The notes under the pieces were generated by a model. The model ran no database searches, had not been told where the DNA came from, and saw nothing but the letters and a program-made list of their open reading frames with translations. 64,000 nt of DNA from Ilex aquifolium (Eukaryota; Streptophyta; Magnoliopsida; Aquifoliales; Aquifoliaceae). Below, in pieces: positions 47,108 through 58,187 of the stretch. Numbering within the stretch: the stretch's first letter is position 1; each line of letters begins with the position of its first letter. Made by a program: the position numbers and the translations under genes. The DNA is taken from contig OX637402.1 in the NCBI GenBank assembly GCA_951799425.1, positions 33,075,492 to 33,139,491 on the forward strand, written 5' to 3'.

Positions 47108-48045
47108 TTGAAATCGCTCCACCCCCCACCCTCACCATTACCACCACTATCGCCACCCCACCACCATAGTTATTACCACACCACTACTGTCACCCCACTA
47201 TCGTGTCTGTCACAACAACTGCCACCACCACCATTGTTGCTGTCATCCTACCACCACTATCGCCACTTCCACCACTCTACCACCACCTCCTCACCACTGA
47301 CCCACCACCACAACCACCGTCGCCACCTTACCACCACCACCACTCCACCACCATCATTATTGTCATTGCCTACCACCGATTGCTACTACCGCCACCACCC
47401 ACTACCATTATCATTTCATTCTTATATTTATTACCACTATCACTATCATCTCATCACCACCGTCACCCACAGACACTACCCCACCACCACCCACTACCAC
47501 AATCCACCACTACCCGTCGTTGTCCACCATTGTCGTTACTCACTGTTACCCACCCCCACCATATCTACTACCACCACCCATCATCGCCCATCATCTTTGT
47601 CACCCACGCCCACCACACCTACCACCCATCACCATCTGTCGTCGTCCACCATCACTTACACCCACCACCATCAGCATCACCGCCCACCACCACAACCCAG
47701 CACCGCCACCACCACTATTGCCAACCGTCATCATCGTCACCCATCGTCACCCACACCACTACCACTACTGTCATCACCTATGATTGTCATTACCACAATC
47801 ACCACCCAAAAATTCATCACCGTCATCATCGTCACCCACACCACTACAACTACTGTCGTCACCTATGGTTGTCACTACTACAATCACCACCCAAAAATTC
47901 ATCACCATCATCATCGTTGCTATCCACAGCTGTCACCACCTCTACGGTCGTTGTCGCCCACCACAACCATCACCTTCTCTCGCCACCACCACCCCTACCG
48001 CCCACCACCACAACCACTGCTCACACCCACTGCAATCGGTGTTTA
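47108..48045 (+). repeat. CCA/CAC-rich minisatellite
   Basis: A 0.9-kb tract of CCACCA/CACCAC/TCATCA words. Long ORFs in all frames of it are composition artefacts. It is the opposite-strand counterpart of the GGTGGTGGC tracts. Confidence 0.9.
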
Positions 48046-48110
48046 AATTGTTTTTTCTCTCCTATATACTTGTAATTTAATTTTGAGTGTGACTATAAAT
48101 ATGATTATGA

Positions 48111-48998
48111 TTGATAAATTTTTTTATAATATAATCCATGCATTAAAGCTTGGTTGACACATGTAAACATCTAAGTTTATTAATAAAATAATCATTTTGG
48201 CTTTAGTTGTGTGTCATTGAGCTAAGAACCGTCTTCTTAACCACCAAACCGATTTATATTTATTTTATTTGGTGAGAAACAGCTTGTTATGCATTTAAAA
48301 TGCTACCAAACAAAGCCATATATTGCCTGCTTTGATGCTTCTAAAACTGATTAATTTATTTTCTTTTGTTTTATGTACGTAATTAGACGTACGGAGTCAA
48401 TGACTAAAAACTTTTTGCACCAACAACCCAAACACTTAAGCATCTTAAACAATAATAACAACAACACATAAGGACAGAAAATAATTTATGGTTTTTAATT
48501 TTCATTTCTTCTACTCTAAAAGAGTAGGCCAAAATCAAAACTATCCATCATTAACAATCGATCATGATATTTAATTGAACTCATGGATCTAAAATTTTAC
48601 GGGGAAATGAGTTGCGTTCGTGAGTTGGAACCTCGTCATCCCCTGAATAGTGCATGAGTAATCTTTATGAGGACGGAAAAATAAAAGATGAAGCTTCAGT
48701 TTTCACTATGAAAAAGTCACATTCATCTGTATGTATATTTGCTCAAGACATTGAACACTGTTTATAAATTCCTTGATCCTTAAATCATAACAAGTGGGGT
48801 TTTAGGTTCTGTATTGGCATCTGGGGGATGCATCCTAACTCCAATAACATGCATGTAGGCTCTTGGGTCTTGTTGGCCCCTCTTGACCATTGAATGAGGA
48901 GTTTCATTTTTTAATTCCTAATCCATTCTGTTCATGGTGGTTCAAATAAACGCCAAATGTTCCATTGTAGGTTGGGCCTCATATAACAATATCTAATA
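48111..48998. other. Intergenic, no gene called
   Basis: AT-rich, no supported ORF or recognised repeat. Confidence 0.4.
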
Positions 48999-49206
48999 AA
49001 CCCTAAAAAATAGCTCAAGTGATAATAAATACGAATTATATATTCAAACATTTTGAATTCGAATCTTGACAACTTCTTAGAATCAGACTATGAGAGATTT
49101 ATCCCTCGTGAATACCCTAGTTCAAACCTAGATGGTCTGCTTTTGACCAGACGAAAAAAAAAATTAATCGAGACGTACATAAACTAATTCAAACACCCCT
49201 AAAAAT
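48999..49206 (+). mobile_element. SINE family 1 copy
   Basis: AAAATAGCTCAAGTGATAATA (A box), TTGAATTCGAATCTTGACAA (B box), then TTTGACCAGACGAAAAAAAA and AATTCAAACACCCCTA. Collinear with 43013. Confidence 0.7.
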
Positions 49207-49880
49207 TTAATCTAGTTTGTCAGTTTAGTGTATGGCAGTTGAAATGTCTTTTTTTGGGGTCTCATCACCTTACATATCATTAAGTCAGTTTTTTAGGTTT
49301 AAAATGTATTGATGAGATAATAAGACTTGGAATCATCAGTCATGATTAAACTGAAATCTGATTGGGTAGTTGTTCAATGAGGAATATATAAAAATGATTA
49401 GGAGGAGGAACATTTTGGGTGTTTACAGTAGAATTTTAAAGAAAGGGAGAGATGGGGCATCCCTGCACATGGGTCTTGGTCACATATGGAGACTACAATA
49501 ATATATATTACCTTAAATTTTTTTTATCAATGGGGGGAGCAATGGAATCTTTGTATAGGTCCAATCCAACTACATCCGGAGATTTTTGGTTTGGGGGGCT
49601 GATTAAACCTTTTTGTAACCCTGCATGTGGTGGGTTTGGACTCGAGGCATTCTACTTTGTGCTCTAAAAGCATCCCATAGTATATGTCACCACCACTATG
49701 CCTACTGTCTTTCCTTCCAATTCTTCTGCAGATAAATGAGACACAAAGATTTGCGTGATTCAACACATTGTGCTTGCATCCACGAACTAAATCCCGAACA
49801 ACTTATATCGATTTGTTACTCACTTACCATTGCTTATATAGGATTTAATCATATTTATAAGGTGAAAAACAAATAAGGCA
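49207..49880. other. Intergenic, no gene called
   Basis: ORFs at 49452-49667 (plus) and 49527-49766 (minus) overlap on opposite strands and show no domain. They are not called. Confidence 0.4.
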
Positions 49881-50262
49881 TGTAAGTAAAAATTTATAAC
49901 TCATGATTATCATTATCTTAGACGTTTTAAGTTTATATTTGAGTAATTTTTTGGGGTCAGATCATGAGAGATTTATCTCTCATGAATATTTTAGTTCTAG
50001 CGTGGATGATCTGATTTTGACTAGACTGGAGAAAAGATTAGTCAATGTGCCACTATCTTGGTCTAGTGGTGCCAGGGGCTAGACTTTGGTAGGGAGGACT
50101 ACGGTTCGATCCCCCGCAAGCTCGTTGGGAGGAGTTTAAAACCTTAACCCCAGGACCCGCTCCGATACCGGATTAGTCGGCCCAGTGGGTTCGGATACCG
50201 GTAGGCTGGACCAAAAAAAAAAAAAAACTATTTTGAACATCTTGATCATTGAAAAAATATAA
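49881..50262 (+). mobile_element. SINE family 1 copy interrupted by SINE family 2
   Basis: The left part has TTAGACGTTTTAAGTTTATA and GATTTTGACTAGACTGGAGA. It stops at about 50045, then resumes after the inserted SINE at about 50228 with TATTTTGAACATCTTGATCA and an A-rich tail. Confidence 0.6.
50057..50227 (+). mobile_element. SINE family 2 copy
   Basis: A-box TGGTCTAGTGG at 50059-50069 and B-box GGTTCGATCCC at 50103-50113, both near-perfect, are followed by TACCGGATTAGTCGGCCCAG, GTTCGGATACCGGTAGGC and 15 A. This is a tRNA-derived SINE. A second copy lies reversed at 17539. Confidence 0.85.
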
Positions 50263-50271
50263 ATAAATAAA

Positions 50272-50800
50272 TAGAGAATTATACTCAGATCTCCTGAGAT
50301 TTGTCACTTAATCACTCAGACTCCCTGACATTTAAAATATTACACATAGACTCCCTGACATTTAAAATATTACACACAGACCCCCTGAAGTTTGTACGCG
50401 CATAACACTTATACCCCTACCTTTTAGTATATCCGTTAATAAATTATATTTAGACCCTCTAAAGTTTGTAGGAGTGTAATTCTTAGACCTTTAAGGTTAA
50501 AATGTTATATTTAGACTAAAAATACTCTAATAAAAAATAGAATATCAAATATTTTAAATTTAACAATCAAAATTTATGTTATATTATGATATTTATTGAA
50601 ATAAAATTAAAAATATATATATAATTTTTTCTTAAAAAATCATAATACAATTATATTATCTATTGTAATTTATTAAACGACCAAAATTAAACTACCAAAT
50701 TATTCCAATTAAAGCTATAATATATTGTATTTATTACAGTTTGACCACTTATTTGATTTTTTAGTTTTATTCCAATAGATAGTATAATTGTATACTAATT
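50272..50800. mobile_element. Truncated relative of the 35012 foldback element
   Basis: It starts GAGAATTATACTCAGATCTC, TTTGTCACTTAATCACTCAG and GTACGCGCATAACACTTATA, like the left end of 35012-36033. A stretch (CTCCCTGACATTTAAAATAT) is duplicated in tandem, and the right inverted half is missing. A partial SINE 1 copy follows. Confidence 0.7.
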
Positions 50801-50812
50801 ATAATTTTTTGT

Positions 50813-50936
50813 TGGATCTTATGAATATCGTAGTTTTAGTGTGGATGATCTGATAACTGGACCGAAGAGAAAATTAGTCAAAGCGCGCGTAAATTGATTC
50901 AAACATCTTGACATTTGAAAATAAATAAATAAATAA
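50813..50936 (+). mobile_element. SINE family 1, partial (3' part)
   Basis: GTGTGGATGATCTGATAACT, GACCGAAGAGAAAATTAGTC and TTGATTCAAACATCTTGACA match the 3' half of the family. It ends in AATAAATAAATAAA. Confidence 0.55.
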
Positions 50937-51312
50937 ATTGTGGCGGGTATGAGATGATGGAATAGTGCATAGCGGTCACAATCTTGTAATTATGCTGAAT
51001 ACGAAGGGTTCTTACTTATTCCAACCCTTATGTATAACTCTCCGCCTCTCCCCCACCATCCAAACTGACCCCTGTACCTCATTTTGTTGTTCAGCAGCAC
51101 TTTCTCAACACAAAGTTGAAAACATTCAAACACTTCTAAGTTCTAGCTAACAGAACAAACATTCAAACCTTAAAATCGAAAACTTTTCTAGGTTTCTTTC
51201 TTAAATGATTGTGTGACGAGTTTTCAAGAAAGACCGTAACAGAGATCTGGTGGGAATATTTATCTTCTTTCCATTTCCTCTGCATAAAATTTTCTTTCAC
51301 TTTCTCGAGAAA
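50937..51312 (+). other. SAUR upstream region / 5' UTR
   Basis: No intron and no upstream ORF likely to be used. The (C/T)-rich CTCCGCCTCTCCCCCACC and AAACATTCAAAC words precede the start. I saw no TGTCTC or TGTCGG box in this stretch. Confidence 0.4.
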
Positions 51313-51756
51313 ATGTCAGCATGCAGCAAAATCCGCCACATTGTGAGACTCCGCCAGATGTTGCGGTTGTGGCGCAAGAAAGCGGCGATGACTTCCCGCC
51401 TCATTCCCTCCGACGTTCCAGCCGGACACGTGGCAGTCAGTGTGGGCACTAATTGCAGAAGATTCGTGGTTCGCGCGACGTACCTGAACCATCCCGTGTT
51501 TAAGAAACTACTGGTTCAGGCCGAAGAAGAGTATGGGTTCGCCAACACGGGCCCATTATCCATCCCATGCGACGAGTCACTCTTCGAAGAGATCCTCTGG
51601 TTCTTGTCCCGGTCCGAGTCGAACAACTCGACTCGGTTCATGAATCTTGAAGACTTTCAGAGACAGTGCCACGTGGGATTGAAAAGCAACCTTGAGTTCT
51701 GGCCTGAGTCTCGACCTCTTCTTCTTCATGCGTTTAGCGACAAATCCACCTGGTAA
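51313..51756 (+). CDS. SAUR-family auxin-responsive protein
   Basis: A single exon of 147 residues. The ATG at 51313 (MSACSKIRHIVRLRQMLR) is preferred over the upstream in-frame ATG at 51250, whose 21 added residues are hydrophobic and not family-like. The N-terminus is basic (RLWRKKAA). The SAUR domain follows: SDVPAGHVAVSVGTNCRRFV, VRATYLNHPVFKKLLVQAEE, EYGF and GPLSIPCDESLFEEI. SAURs act in auxin-induced cell expansion, partly by inhibiting PP2C-D phosphatases at the plasma membrane. The protein is longer than the short SAURs and carries a C-terminal extension, like the SAUR51-54 group. In Arabidopsis the SAUR53/54 pair sits next to MONOPTEROS. Here the gene is about 34 kb away from ARF5, with RPA43 and repeats between. 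Confidence 0.93.
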   Translation: MSACSKIRHIVRLRQMLRLWRKKAAMTSRLIPSDVPAGHVAVSVGTNCRRFVVRATYLNHPVFKKLLVQAEEEYGFANTGPLSIPCDESLFEEILWFLSRSESNNSTRFMNLEDFQRQCHVGLKSNLEFWPESRPLLLHAFSDKSTW

Positions 51757-52300
51757 GCGATGGATATACAAGGAAGAATATACTGACCCGGTTTGACTCG
51801 TCTGAGTTATTTCTCCTTCAGAGAGAAGAAAGCGAGTTGAGCCATTGACTCATTCATATAAGCTAATCTGAGTTGGGTGTACTAATTCATGGATAGTTTT
51901 TAAAAGTTTATTTTCACTCTCTCTCTCTCTTTTAATTTGTTTATATTTTATTATGTAATGAGATGGGTAAATTGATGGCGTGGTGGTGAGTACTGAATAT
52001 GCTGAGCTGAGTTACGAATAGGGTTTTAGACCGGAGAATGTGAAGGAGATGGCAAGTAGGTGGCCGAGTTACCACCGAGTCGTCCCGGGTTCTAATCCGA
52101 GTGGAGTGGACTCCACAATTGGGAGATATTGAAATATTGCAAATTGCAGAGGAGAAATAAGAAAAGAAGTGGCTTCTGTAATTTTTTTTCTATTTTTCGA
52201 TTGATTAATGGAAATTGTAAAGAAATTCAAGCAAGATTGTCCATTTTTGCCAGAATAATTATAATTCATAGTATTTTATTGTAACGTTAATCATTGTAAT
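51757..52300. other. SAUR 3' flank with a tRNA-like promoter motif
   Basis: After the 3' UTR, GGTGGCCGAGTT (A-box-like, about 52058-52070) and GGTTCTAATCC (B-box-like, 52088-52098) are spaced like a tRNA-derived SINE or a tRNA relic, then TTGGGAGATATTGAAATATT. No acceptor stem or tail was found, so it is only a possible relic. Confidence 0.3.
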
Positions 52301-53002
52301 GTGGTGGCCAAGTGGGAGTTGATATGGCAACAATCCATGTGAAATCCAAGGCTCCCCTATTGTGGTTATGCTCTCTCTCTCTCTCTGAACTGTTCTCTCT
52401 CCCTCCTTGATCCTTATAACTCTTCATGGAACCAAAGTCCATAAACAAAATTCAATAGAGCTATTTTTTGTACTTCTCTTTACTCCGTTATGTGTTCCTA
52501 GTGATTTCTCACTTATTATAAATGCATTGTTAGAAGTTTTGTTACTAAGTTTACATTGTAAAGATAATGAAGAATTATCTAATACGGAAGATTAGAGATA
52601 GAAAAGAAAAAGGAGAATCGAAATAACAAATATTGAAACATCGATGGAAGCACTTTAGGGTTGAAAATAATGCTACCCGGCCTTCTTCAATTCCTAAGGG
52701 ATTCGATGATGTCGAAGACATGCAAAGCCTGGTCAGAGTAGGACTGAGTCTGGGCTTTTTATGAAATCTGGCTTATCGAAAAGAAACATACAAGACAACC
52801 TATACACTCCAAAGTCGGCCTTAGTTGTTACAAAACATAACCTCCTCAATGTTCTGGCTATGGCTTTCGCATGATTTGGAGATTACAACAACTAAGTCCA
52901 GCGATTTGGAGTTAGTTTTGGGTGAGCTGTAGATATAGGAGGTTTTGAATATAGTTTTCGTTGGTAATTCTCGATTTTAGTTGATATCTATGATTAGCAC
53001 GA
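52301..53002. other. Intergenic, no gene called
   Basis: No recognisable protein or repeat. ORF 52407-52595 has no domain. Confidence 0.4.
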
Positions 53003-53133
53003 TAATTGTTACTCATCATCAAGGGATATGAATGAAATGCTTTTGATCGGACCGAAAAAGAGATTAATCGAAGTGCATGTAAGTTGGTCTAAACACTCCT
53101 GACCATTGAACAAAAAAAAAAGACTACGAGAGG
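53003..53133 (+). mobile_element. SINE family 1, partial (3' part)
   Basis: GCTTTTGATCGGACCGAAAA, AGTTGGTCTAAACACTCC and TGACCATTGAAC followed by ten A. A further fragment (TGGTGTGGATGACTAGC) follows at about 53143. Confidence 0.55.
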
Positions 53134-53807
53134 CATATTTTGGTGTGGATGACTAGCTTGTAGCGAAGGATAACACAAAAAACATGTGACATTTTACTTG
53201 GACCGTAAGTCGAAAATGCATGGAAGTGGGCGTCACAATCAATTTTTCCTAGTGTTACCATGAGATATCAATGATGTTGAAATCTACAGTGAAATAATTG
53301 AGAAAAAATTCAATGTCGTTTAGCAAAACGAAGATTTAGACGCCTGTCAACAATAGGACATTTTAACATAAATTATAGAAGTTTTAGAGATGAAATTATA
53401 ATAATTAGTAGTTAAGAGGCAAAAATCAAACAAAAAACATATTTTGAGACCAATACTCTCTCTATTTGTATCTGCTAGCCCATAAAGTGTTTTTTGGGCT
53501 TTTTTGAGACCAATACTCTCACTATTTGTATCTTGAGTATCAATCACCATGAGTGGGCTTAAGAGTTTATCAAGCTGCTAGCCCATAAAGTGTTTATTGG
53601 GCTGGGCTTTTTGTTTTTGGGTGGTGGTATGTTATTGTACACTAGATAACGACATATATATTAAGCATATAATTTGAGTTGGTTATTGTGGTATGCGCAT
53701 GCAAACATTGATAGCAGTGCCGGTTGTTGGGAGCACAACACTAATCAACTGATTGATTGCCCCTTTAGCTCTTCCTAAAAGATAATATTATTTGTATCTA
53801 AAAATTG
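53134..53807. repeat. Intergenic with an internal 60-80 bp duplication
   Basis: GAGACCAATACTCTC appears twice (about 53445 and 53505), as does GCTAGCCCATAAAGTGTTT (about 53470 and 53577). The rest is AT-rich with no gene. Confidence 0.55.
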
Positions 53808-53953
53808 AGAAATATTATGTAATTCAAATTTACATCTCAAATGAATGGGACTATTAGATGAGTGGGTTCATCAACTTTTTTAAATGGGACCCACTAATCT
53901 AATAGTCTCCCTTCATTTGAGATATAAATTTAGGTTACATAGCATTACTCATA
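53808..53953. mobile_element. MITE family A copy 2
   Basis: AATTCAAATTTACATCTCAA ... AATGAATGGGACTATTAG ... inverse end ATTTAGGTTACATAGCATTA. The centre carries GGGACCCACTAATCTAATAG. Matches 21416-21590. Confidence 0.75.
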
Positions 53954-54183
53954 AAAATTTGACAAATATATATATTTTTTCTACTAATTAAATGAGTTAT
54001 TCGTATCTAACACTTATCTCCCGTATTTATTATTTATTGTTAAAAGGTCATATCAGTTTTAAATTCGTATCCTGTAATATGGAAAAATTGGTACCGACAA
54101 GGAGAAGGGAGGGATGCAAAATTTAGCTCCCAAACACCTCCTAATGCTGTACACCTCTCCGTGCATTCATTTATTTATTTTTA
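53954..54183. other. Intergenic, no feature
   Basis: AT-rich, no signal seen. Confidence 0.4.
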
Positions 54184-54400
54184 TTTTTTTTGGTTCAACA
54201 GTAAATAGTGTTCGGACTAATTTACGCGTATTTCGATTATCTTTTCTTTAGTCCAGTCAAAGACAGATCATCCACGTCGAGACTAAGGTATTCATAAGAG
54301 ATAAATCTCTCATAACCTAACCCTAAGAAATTACCAAAATTTAAATTCAAAACGTTTGAATTTACAATTTATTTTTATTACTATTTGAATTATCCCTTGG
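54184..54400 (-). mobile_element. SINE family 1 copy (minus)
   Basis: T-run at 54184-54190 (A-tail on the minus strand), then GGTTCAACAGTAAATAGTGT and TGAGCTGTCAA-like tRNA-derived ends at the far side, near GTTTGAATTTACAATTTAT. Body words CAGTCAAAGACAGATCATCC and AACCTAACCCTAAGAAATTA match other copies. Confidence 0.6.
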
Positions 54401-56406
54401 CGTGTCATGTGATTCATTTCTAGTGCAGCACATGTGAACCATTTAGGTGCTCCTGCTGTGTGGAAGATTGTGGTACAGTGGCCAGGGCATGCGTGACAGA
54501 ACCCACTAGCAACTAACCACAACTCTCCATCTACAAAACAACAAATGAAAAGCCCAAAATCCTTAGCCATGCTTTGTGAAAAATAAAGAAGAAGATAGAA
54601 CGATATGAAGAAGTGGATTCTCAAATTACAAGATAAGAAAACGAGCAATGCTATAGAGGCCTAAATCGGGATTTAATTCATAATAATTATTAAATTAATT
54701 GTAAATTTTAAAATAAAATAAAATTCTTTTTTAATCTAACAATTATCATTAATTAAGTCGTCAAACTAATTCTTATTTTTCAAAGAAAGAAGTAAACTAT
54801 AGGTGCAGCCTTGTGGGGCTACTGTTATTTATTGCCACTGTCTTTGTCCACATGGACTCACCTCCTCTCAACTTCACCTCTGCATTCATGCCACAAAAGG
54901 GTAAAGTAGAGACAAAAAAATGACATGAGTGGTGGTCGAAACATATATGGATTCATACGCAACACATATTTGAATAATATTGTTGAAATATGTGGTTAAA
55001 ATTCTTTAATATTAATTAAGTCACGGTTGGTGGTCAAATTCAGAATATATATAAAATTCCAATCCGTTGGTTAAATATTACATTATTCATGACATATATC
55101 ATAGATGCATTTTTTGTCAAATTATTATATATTAAATATTATTTTATAATGATGCATACATACATACATATATTACATTGATATAATTGAATGTTTGGGT
55201 TGGATCTTTTCTAGTCAGTATGGGTGACTTGGCTAGAGGGACTCATCAAGTAGTGAAAGACTAATCAATTTTACTTGGAGTATAATTAACCTACTTTAAC
55301 TACAGAGGGTTGAAGAAATATTGGTGGAGTTGAGAAAATATTGCGGAGTTGAGGATATTTTGCTAAGTGGTAAACGGCTAGTTGAACGGTTAGCTGAATC
55401 CTCCCTTATAAATAAGGTTATCTGCATACAGAGAGAACATAAGAAAACACTCAATTTGTGAGAAATCCCAACCCTACTGCTTTCATATCAAAAAAAATTT
55501 TTAATTCTCAAAGACTAGCTCCTCTTTCATCAAATTCCTACAAATACAATATTATACAATTAGATTGACACCTCTATCAAAACGAGTCTAGCTCGTGCCT
55601 CGAGCTGAGGTGGTGTTTGAGTCACCAATCCAACGGTGGAGAGAGGAAAAAAAAAAAAAGATTTCCACATAATCGCCATCATCACAACTCATCTCAAAAC
55701 CGAAAGAAGTGATTTCCGCTTGTCGTTGCTTTTTTGGTTTTTTCTAATCTGAAAGAGTTTAAAGTTAATTTGCTGCTTCAAAATCATGTGTCAGTGTGCA
55801 AGATTCACAGTTTAGCTAACTGTATAAAAAAACTAACTGTATAAAAAAGTGCTCCTTTTCATGACCATGATGTTGTCAACACTATGGTGTACAAGTTTTT
55901 AACCATAGTGGGTGTCTCAATCTGGTTAATTTTATTGAGAAAAGAATAGAGAACCGAAATAACTAGTTATAGTAGTCGTGAAATATATTTTTTTTATACA
56001 AAATTACCAATTGAAAGTTTTTTATTCATCTATAGATTCCTTAGTGTCATCTATCATTCCGCGATTCCAATCACGATCTTACAATAAGAACAAGTAATCT
56101 TTCTCGAACAAGTGATCTTTCTCGATCAAGCCTTTTGTCTCTCATTTTTCAAGAATCAGAAAAATTCTTTTCAAGGTTGAATTTGTTTATTTAGAATCTA
56201 GTTTCTTCTACTTCATTTTTATTTACTTATTTTTTTTCTATTATCTAAAATTGGAAGAAGAAAAAAAAGAGGAGCATAAAGTAATGCACCATTCTTGAAT
56301 TATAAGGATAGGTTTTGAAAAGGAAAATGCAATTCACACTGCCCTTTTCGACTATAACACTCCATCTTCAATCCAAATTACACAAAACAGGTGAAGTGTT
56401 ACATTG
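54401..56406. other. Intergenic, no gene called
   Basis: The minus-strand 105-codon frame at 54331-54648 lies partly over the SINE and has no known domain. 54641-54780 begins GAGCAATGCTATAG like other MITE ends here but is not matched at its far side. Nothing else was recognised. Confidence 0.4.
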
Positions 56407-56626
56407 GATTTTTTTTTTTCGGTTCAATGGTGAGGGATGTCTAGTTCAATTTGCGCACACCTCAATTAATCTCCTTCCTGATCTGATTAAAGACAAGTTA
56501 TTCACGTCGGGATTAGGGTATTCATGAGGAAAATCTCTCTACGCTTGACCTTAAAGGGTTGCCAAGATTCAAACGTAAAAAATCTGAATTTACAGTTCAT
56601 ATCTGTTACTACGTAAAATACTTCTT
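56407..56626 (-). mobile_element. SINE family 1 copy (minus)
   Basis: T-run at 56407-56417, then CGGTTCAATGGTGAGGGATG ... GATTAAAGACAAGTTATTC ... TTGACCTTAAAGGGTTGCC ... CTTCTTGAAATTATATTG. Reverse-complement collinear with 43013. Confidence 0.6.
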
Positions 56627-57563
56627 GAAATTATATTGAAAAATATAAGTGCCAGTAACGCTCCCTCTGAAAAATCATTGTCAACATGCCCAGCCAAAAA
56701 TAATGTCTATAACAAGTTTTGTACTTGCACTTCAAAAAAAAAAAACAAGTTTTGTACTTAAAGCTGTGGTTTACAATGGGTTGTATCGTGTCTAAATTGG
56801 GTAGTATTAAAATTGACTCGTATTTAGTTGGATTCGTGTTGTATATAAATTGATTTAGTGAATTCATTTATTTAGGCGGATTCCCTCCCAGTGATCCAAA
56901 CGGGTAACAAGCTAGGGCCCAACTCCCATCACAGTTCAGTTTGTGCCAAATCGACGCCATAGATCAGTCCATTTTGGGACTCCGGGACCCCACCCATCCT
57001 TTTTGCGTTGAAACAAGAACTGATATATAATATACATAGACGTGTAGTTCAATACATTAACAATTACCCTTTTTAAAGAGGGTTAAAAAATAAAATTTTA
57101 TTGTGTATGGAGAGACGTGACGTGACGTGTAGATTACAATCGCTAATTAAAACAATAAAATACCATGAAGTAAAATCATGATCAGCATAGAGGGAAGTGA
57201 TAGAAAAAGTGGAGATAGCTTAGGGAAGTACCAAAGGCAAATAGCATCCAATGAAAAATAACTCACTTTAGCACAAAAGAATTATATGGAAGGTGGACTA
57301 AAGCTATCTTGTGTTAGTGAAGGAGGGGGACCCAATGGGTATAATTTTAGTTCTCTCTTTCCTTCACATTCCCCTTTTGCCCATAATATGCTTTCGTACC
57401 CACAAAGCAAAGGGTTGAAATTTTCAACGATTAGAAATAATTGTTAAAGAGGCTCCATCTAAGCAAATCATTATCATCCACCATCCTCTCTCTCTCTCTC
57501 TATGCACTAAAATGTCAATACTATTAACCTATGGTTCGCATAGGAATATATTAATTAAGGTAG
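56627..57563. other. Intergenic, no gene called
   Basis: A (CT)n tract at 57487-57501. No gene signal. Confidence 0.4.
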
Positions 57564-57813
57564 GGTTTGCACTGAGTGGGGTGATCTAGTGGAGTATCGA
57601 TCGAACTTCTTATCTTGAAATTGAAGGTTTGAATTTTAGAGTCTATATTGAAGTTCGGTGGTTGACCGCTATACTAGTCTAACTAGGTTCTTTCTCTAGA
57701 AGAGTAACTGATGCGATTAAAAACCTTATGATCTCACCAATGAGAATCTATCGGGGTGGTCTCTGGACACTCTCTTTTATCCTATTCTTTTTTATCTCGG
57801 CAAAAATAAAATC
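57564..57813 (+). mobile_element. SINE family 3 with 7-bp target duplication
   Basis: AAGGTAG flanks it (57557-57563 and 57814-57820). Internal TGATCTAGTGG (A-box, 57582-57592) and GGTTTGAATTT (degraded B-box, 57626-57636) lie about 45 bp apart. The right end is CTCGGCAAAAATAAAATC. It is read as a tRNA-derived SINE with an imperfect A tail. Confidence 0.6.
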
Positions 57814-58010
57814 AAGGTAGTGTAAACATAAAGCTACATCCCATGATGGTGGTTGTGCTTCTATATCTTTATTATTCTACCATTTTCGGTAAAACTTGCT
57901 AACCATTTCATTAGTTGGTATATTAGAGTATAAGTACCTTTATATATTCTAATATATGTAAGTATAGAGACTCATTATTCATTCAATTTTTGGGCCATAA
58001 TTAGTATGTA

Positions 58011-58095
58011 GGAGAGATGGCCGACTGGTTTAAGACGTAGCATTAGAACTGCTAAGATAAATAACAGTGTCTTGGTCAAATCCTTTCCTCCCTCA
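58011..58095 (+). pseudogene. Decayed plastid-type trnS-GGA copy
   Basis: GGAGAGATGGCCGACTGGTT, TAAGACGTAGCATTAGAACT and GCTAAGATAAATAACAGTGT match the organellar trnS-GGA gene (GGAGAGATGGCCGAGTGGTT, TAAGGCGTAGCATTGGAACT). The anticodon position reads AGA instead of GGA, and the second half is degenerate (TTGGTCAAATCC for the T-arm). It is a nuclear insertion of organelle origin, not a working tRNA. Confidence 0.7.
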
Positions 58096-58158
58096 AGCCC
58101 CACCACGACATAACCTACCCGATTGATATTGCCAATGAACATAAGATACTTGGTGAAT

Positions 58159-58187
58159 CGTGTCTACAGGCACGAGTTATGACTAAT
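58159..58187 (+). mobile_element. Possible Helitron 3' end (CTAAT)
   Basis: Hairpin CGTGTC/TACA/GGCACG (one G-T pair) is followed 8 nt later by CTAAT, a permitted CTRR-T terminus. No 5' end was found, so the element length is unknown. Confidence 0.4.

Larger units (their letters stand above)
46624..48110 (+). mobile_element. Helitron, plus strand, 3' end lost
   Basis: It starts TCTATATAATAAAGTATAAG after an A, and then TTGTTCTTCGCGGTTGAG, TCTTATGGCTAATATT and CCCCTAAAAG match the reverse complement of 25800-26030. The CCA/CAC-rich tract (47108-48040) corresponds to the GGTGGTGGC tracts of 25500 and 27430. Downstream of it the sequence (CCTATATACTTGTAATTT) still aligns, but the hairpin/CTAG 3' end seen in the other copies is not present by about 48110. 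Confidence 0.7.

Noticed and set aside
54331-54648. Minus-strand ORF of 105 codons
   Set aside because: It overlaps a SINE 1 copy, shows no domain, and its C-rich residues follow no known pattern.
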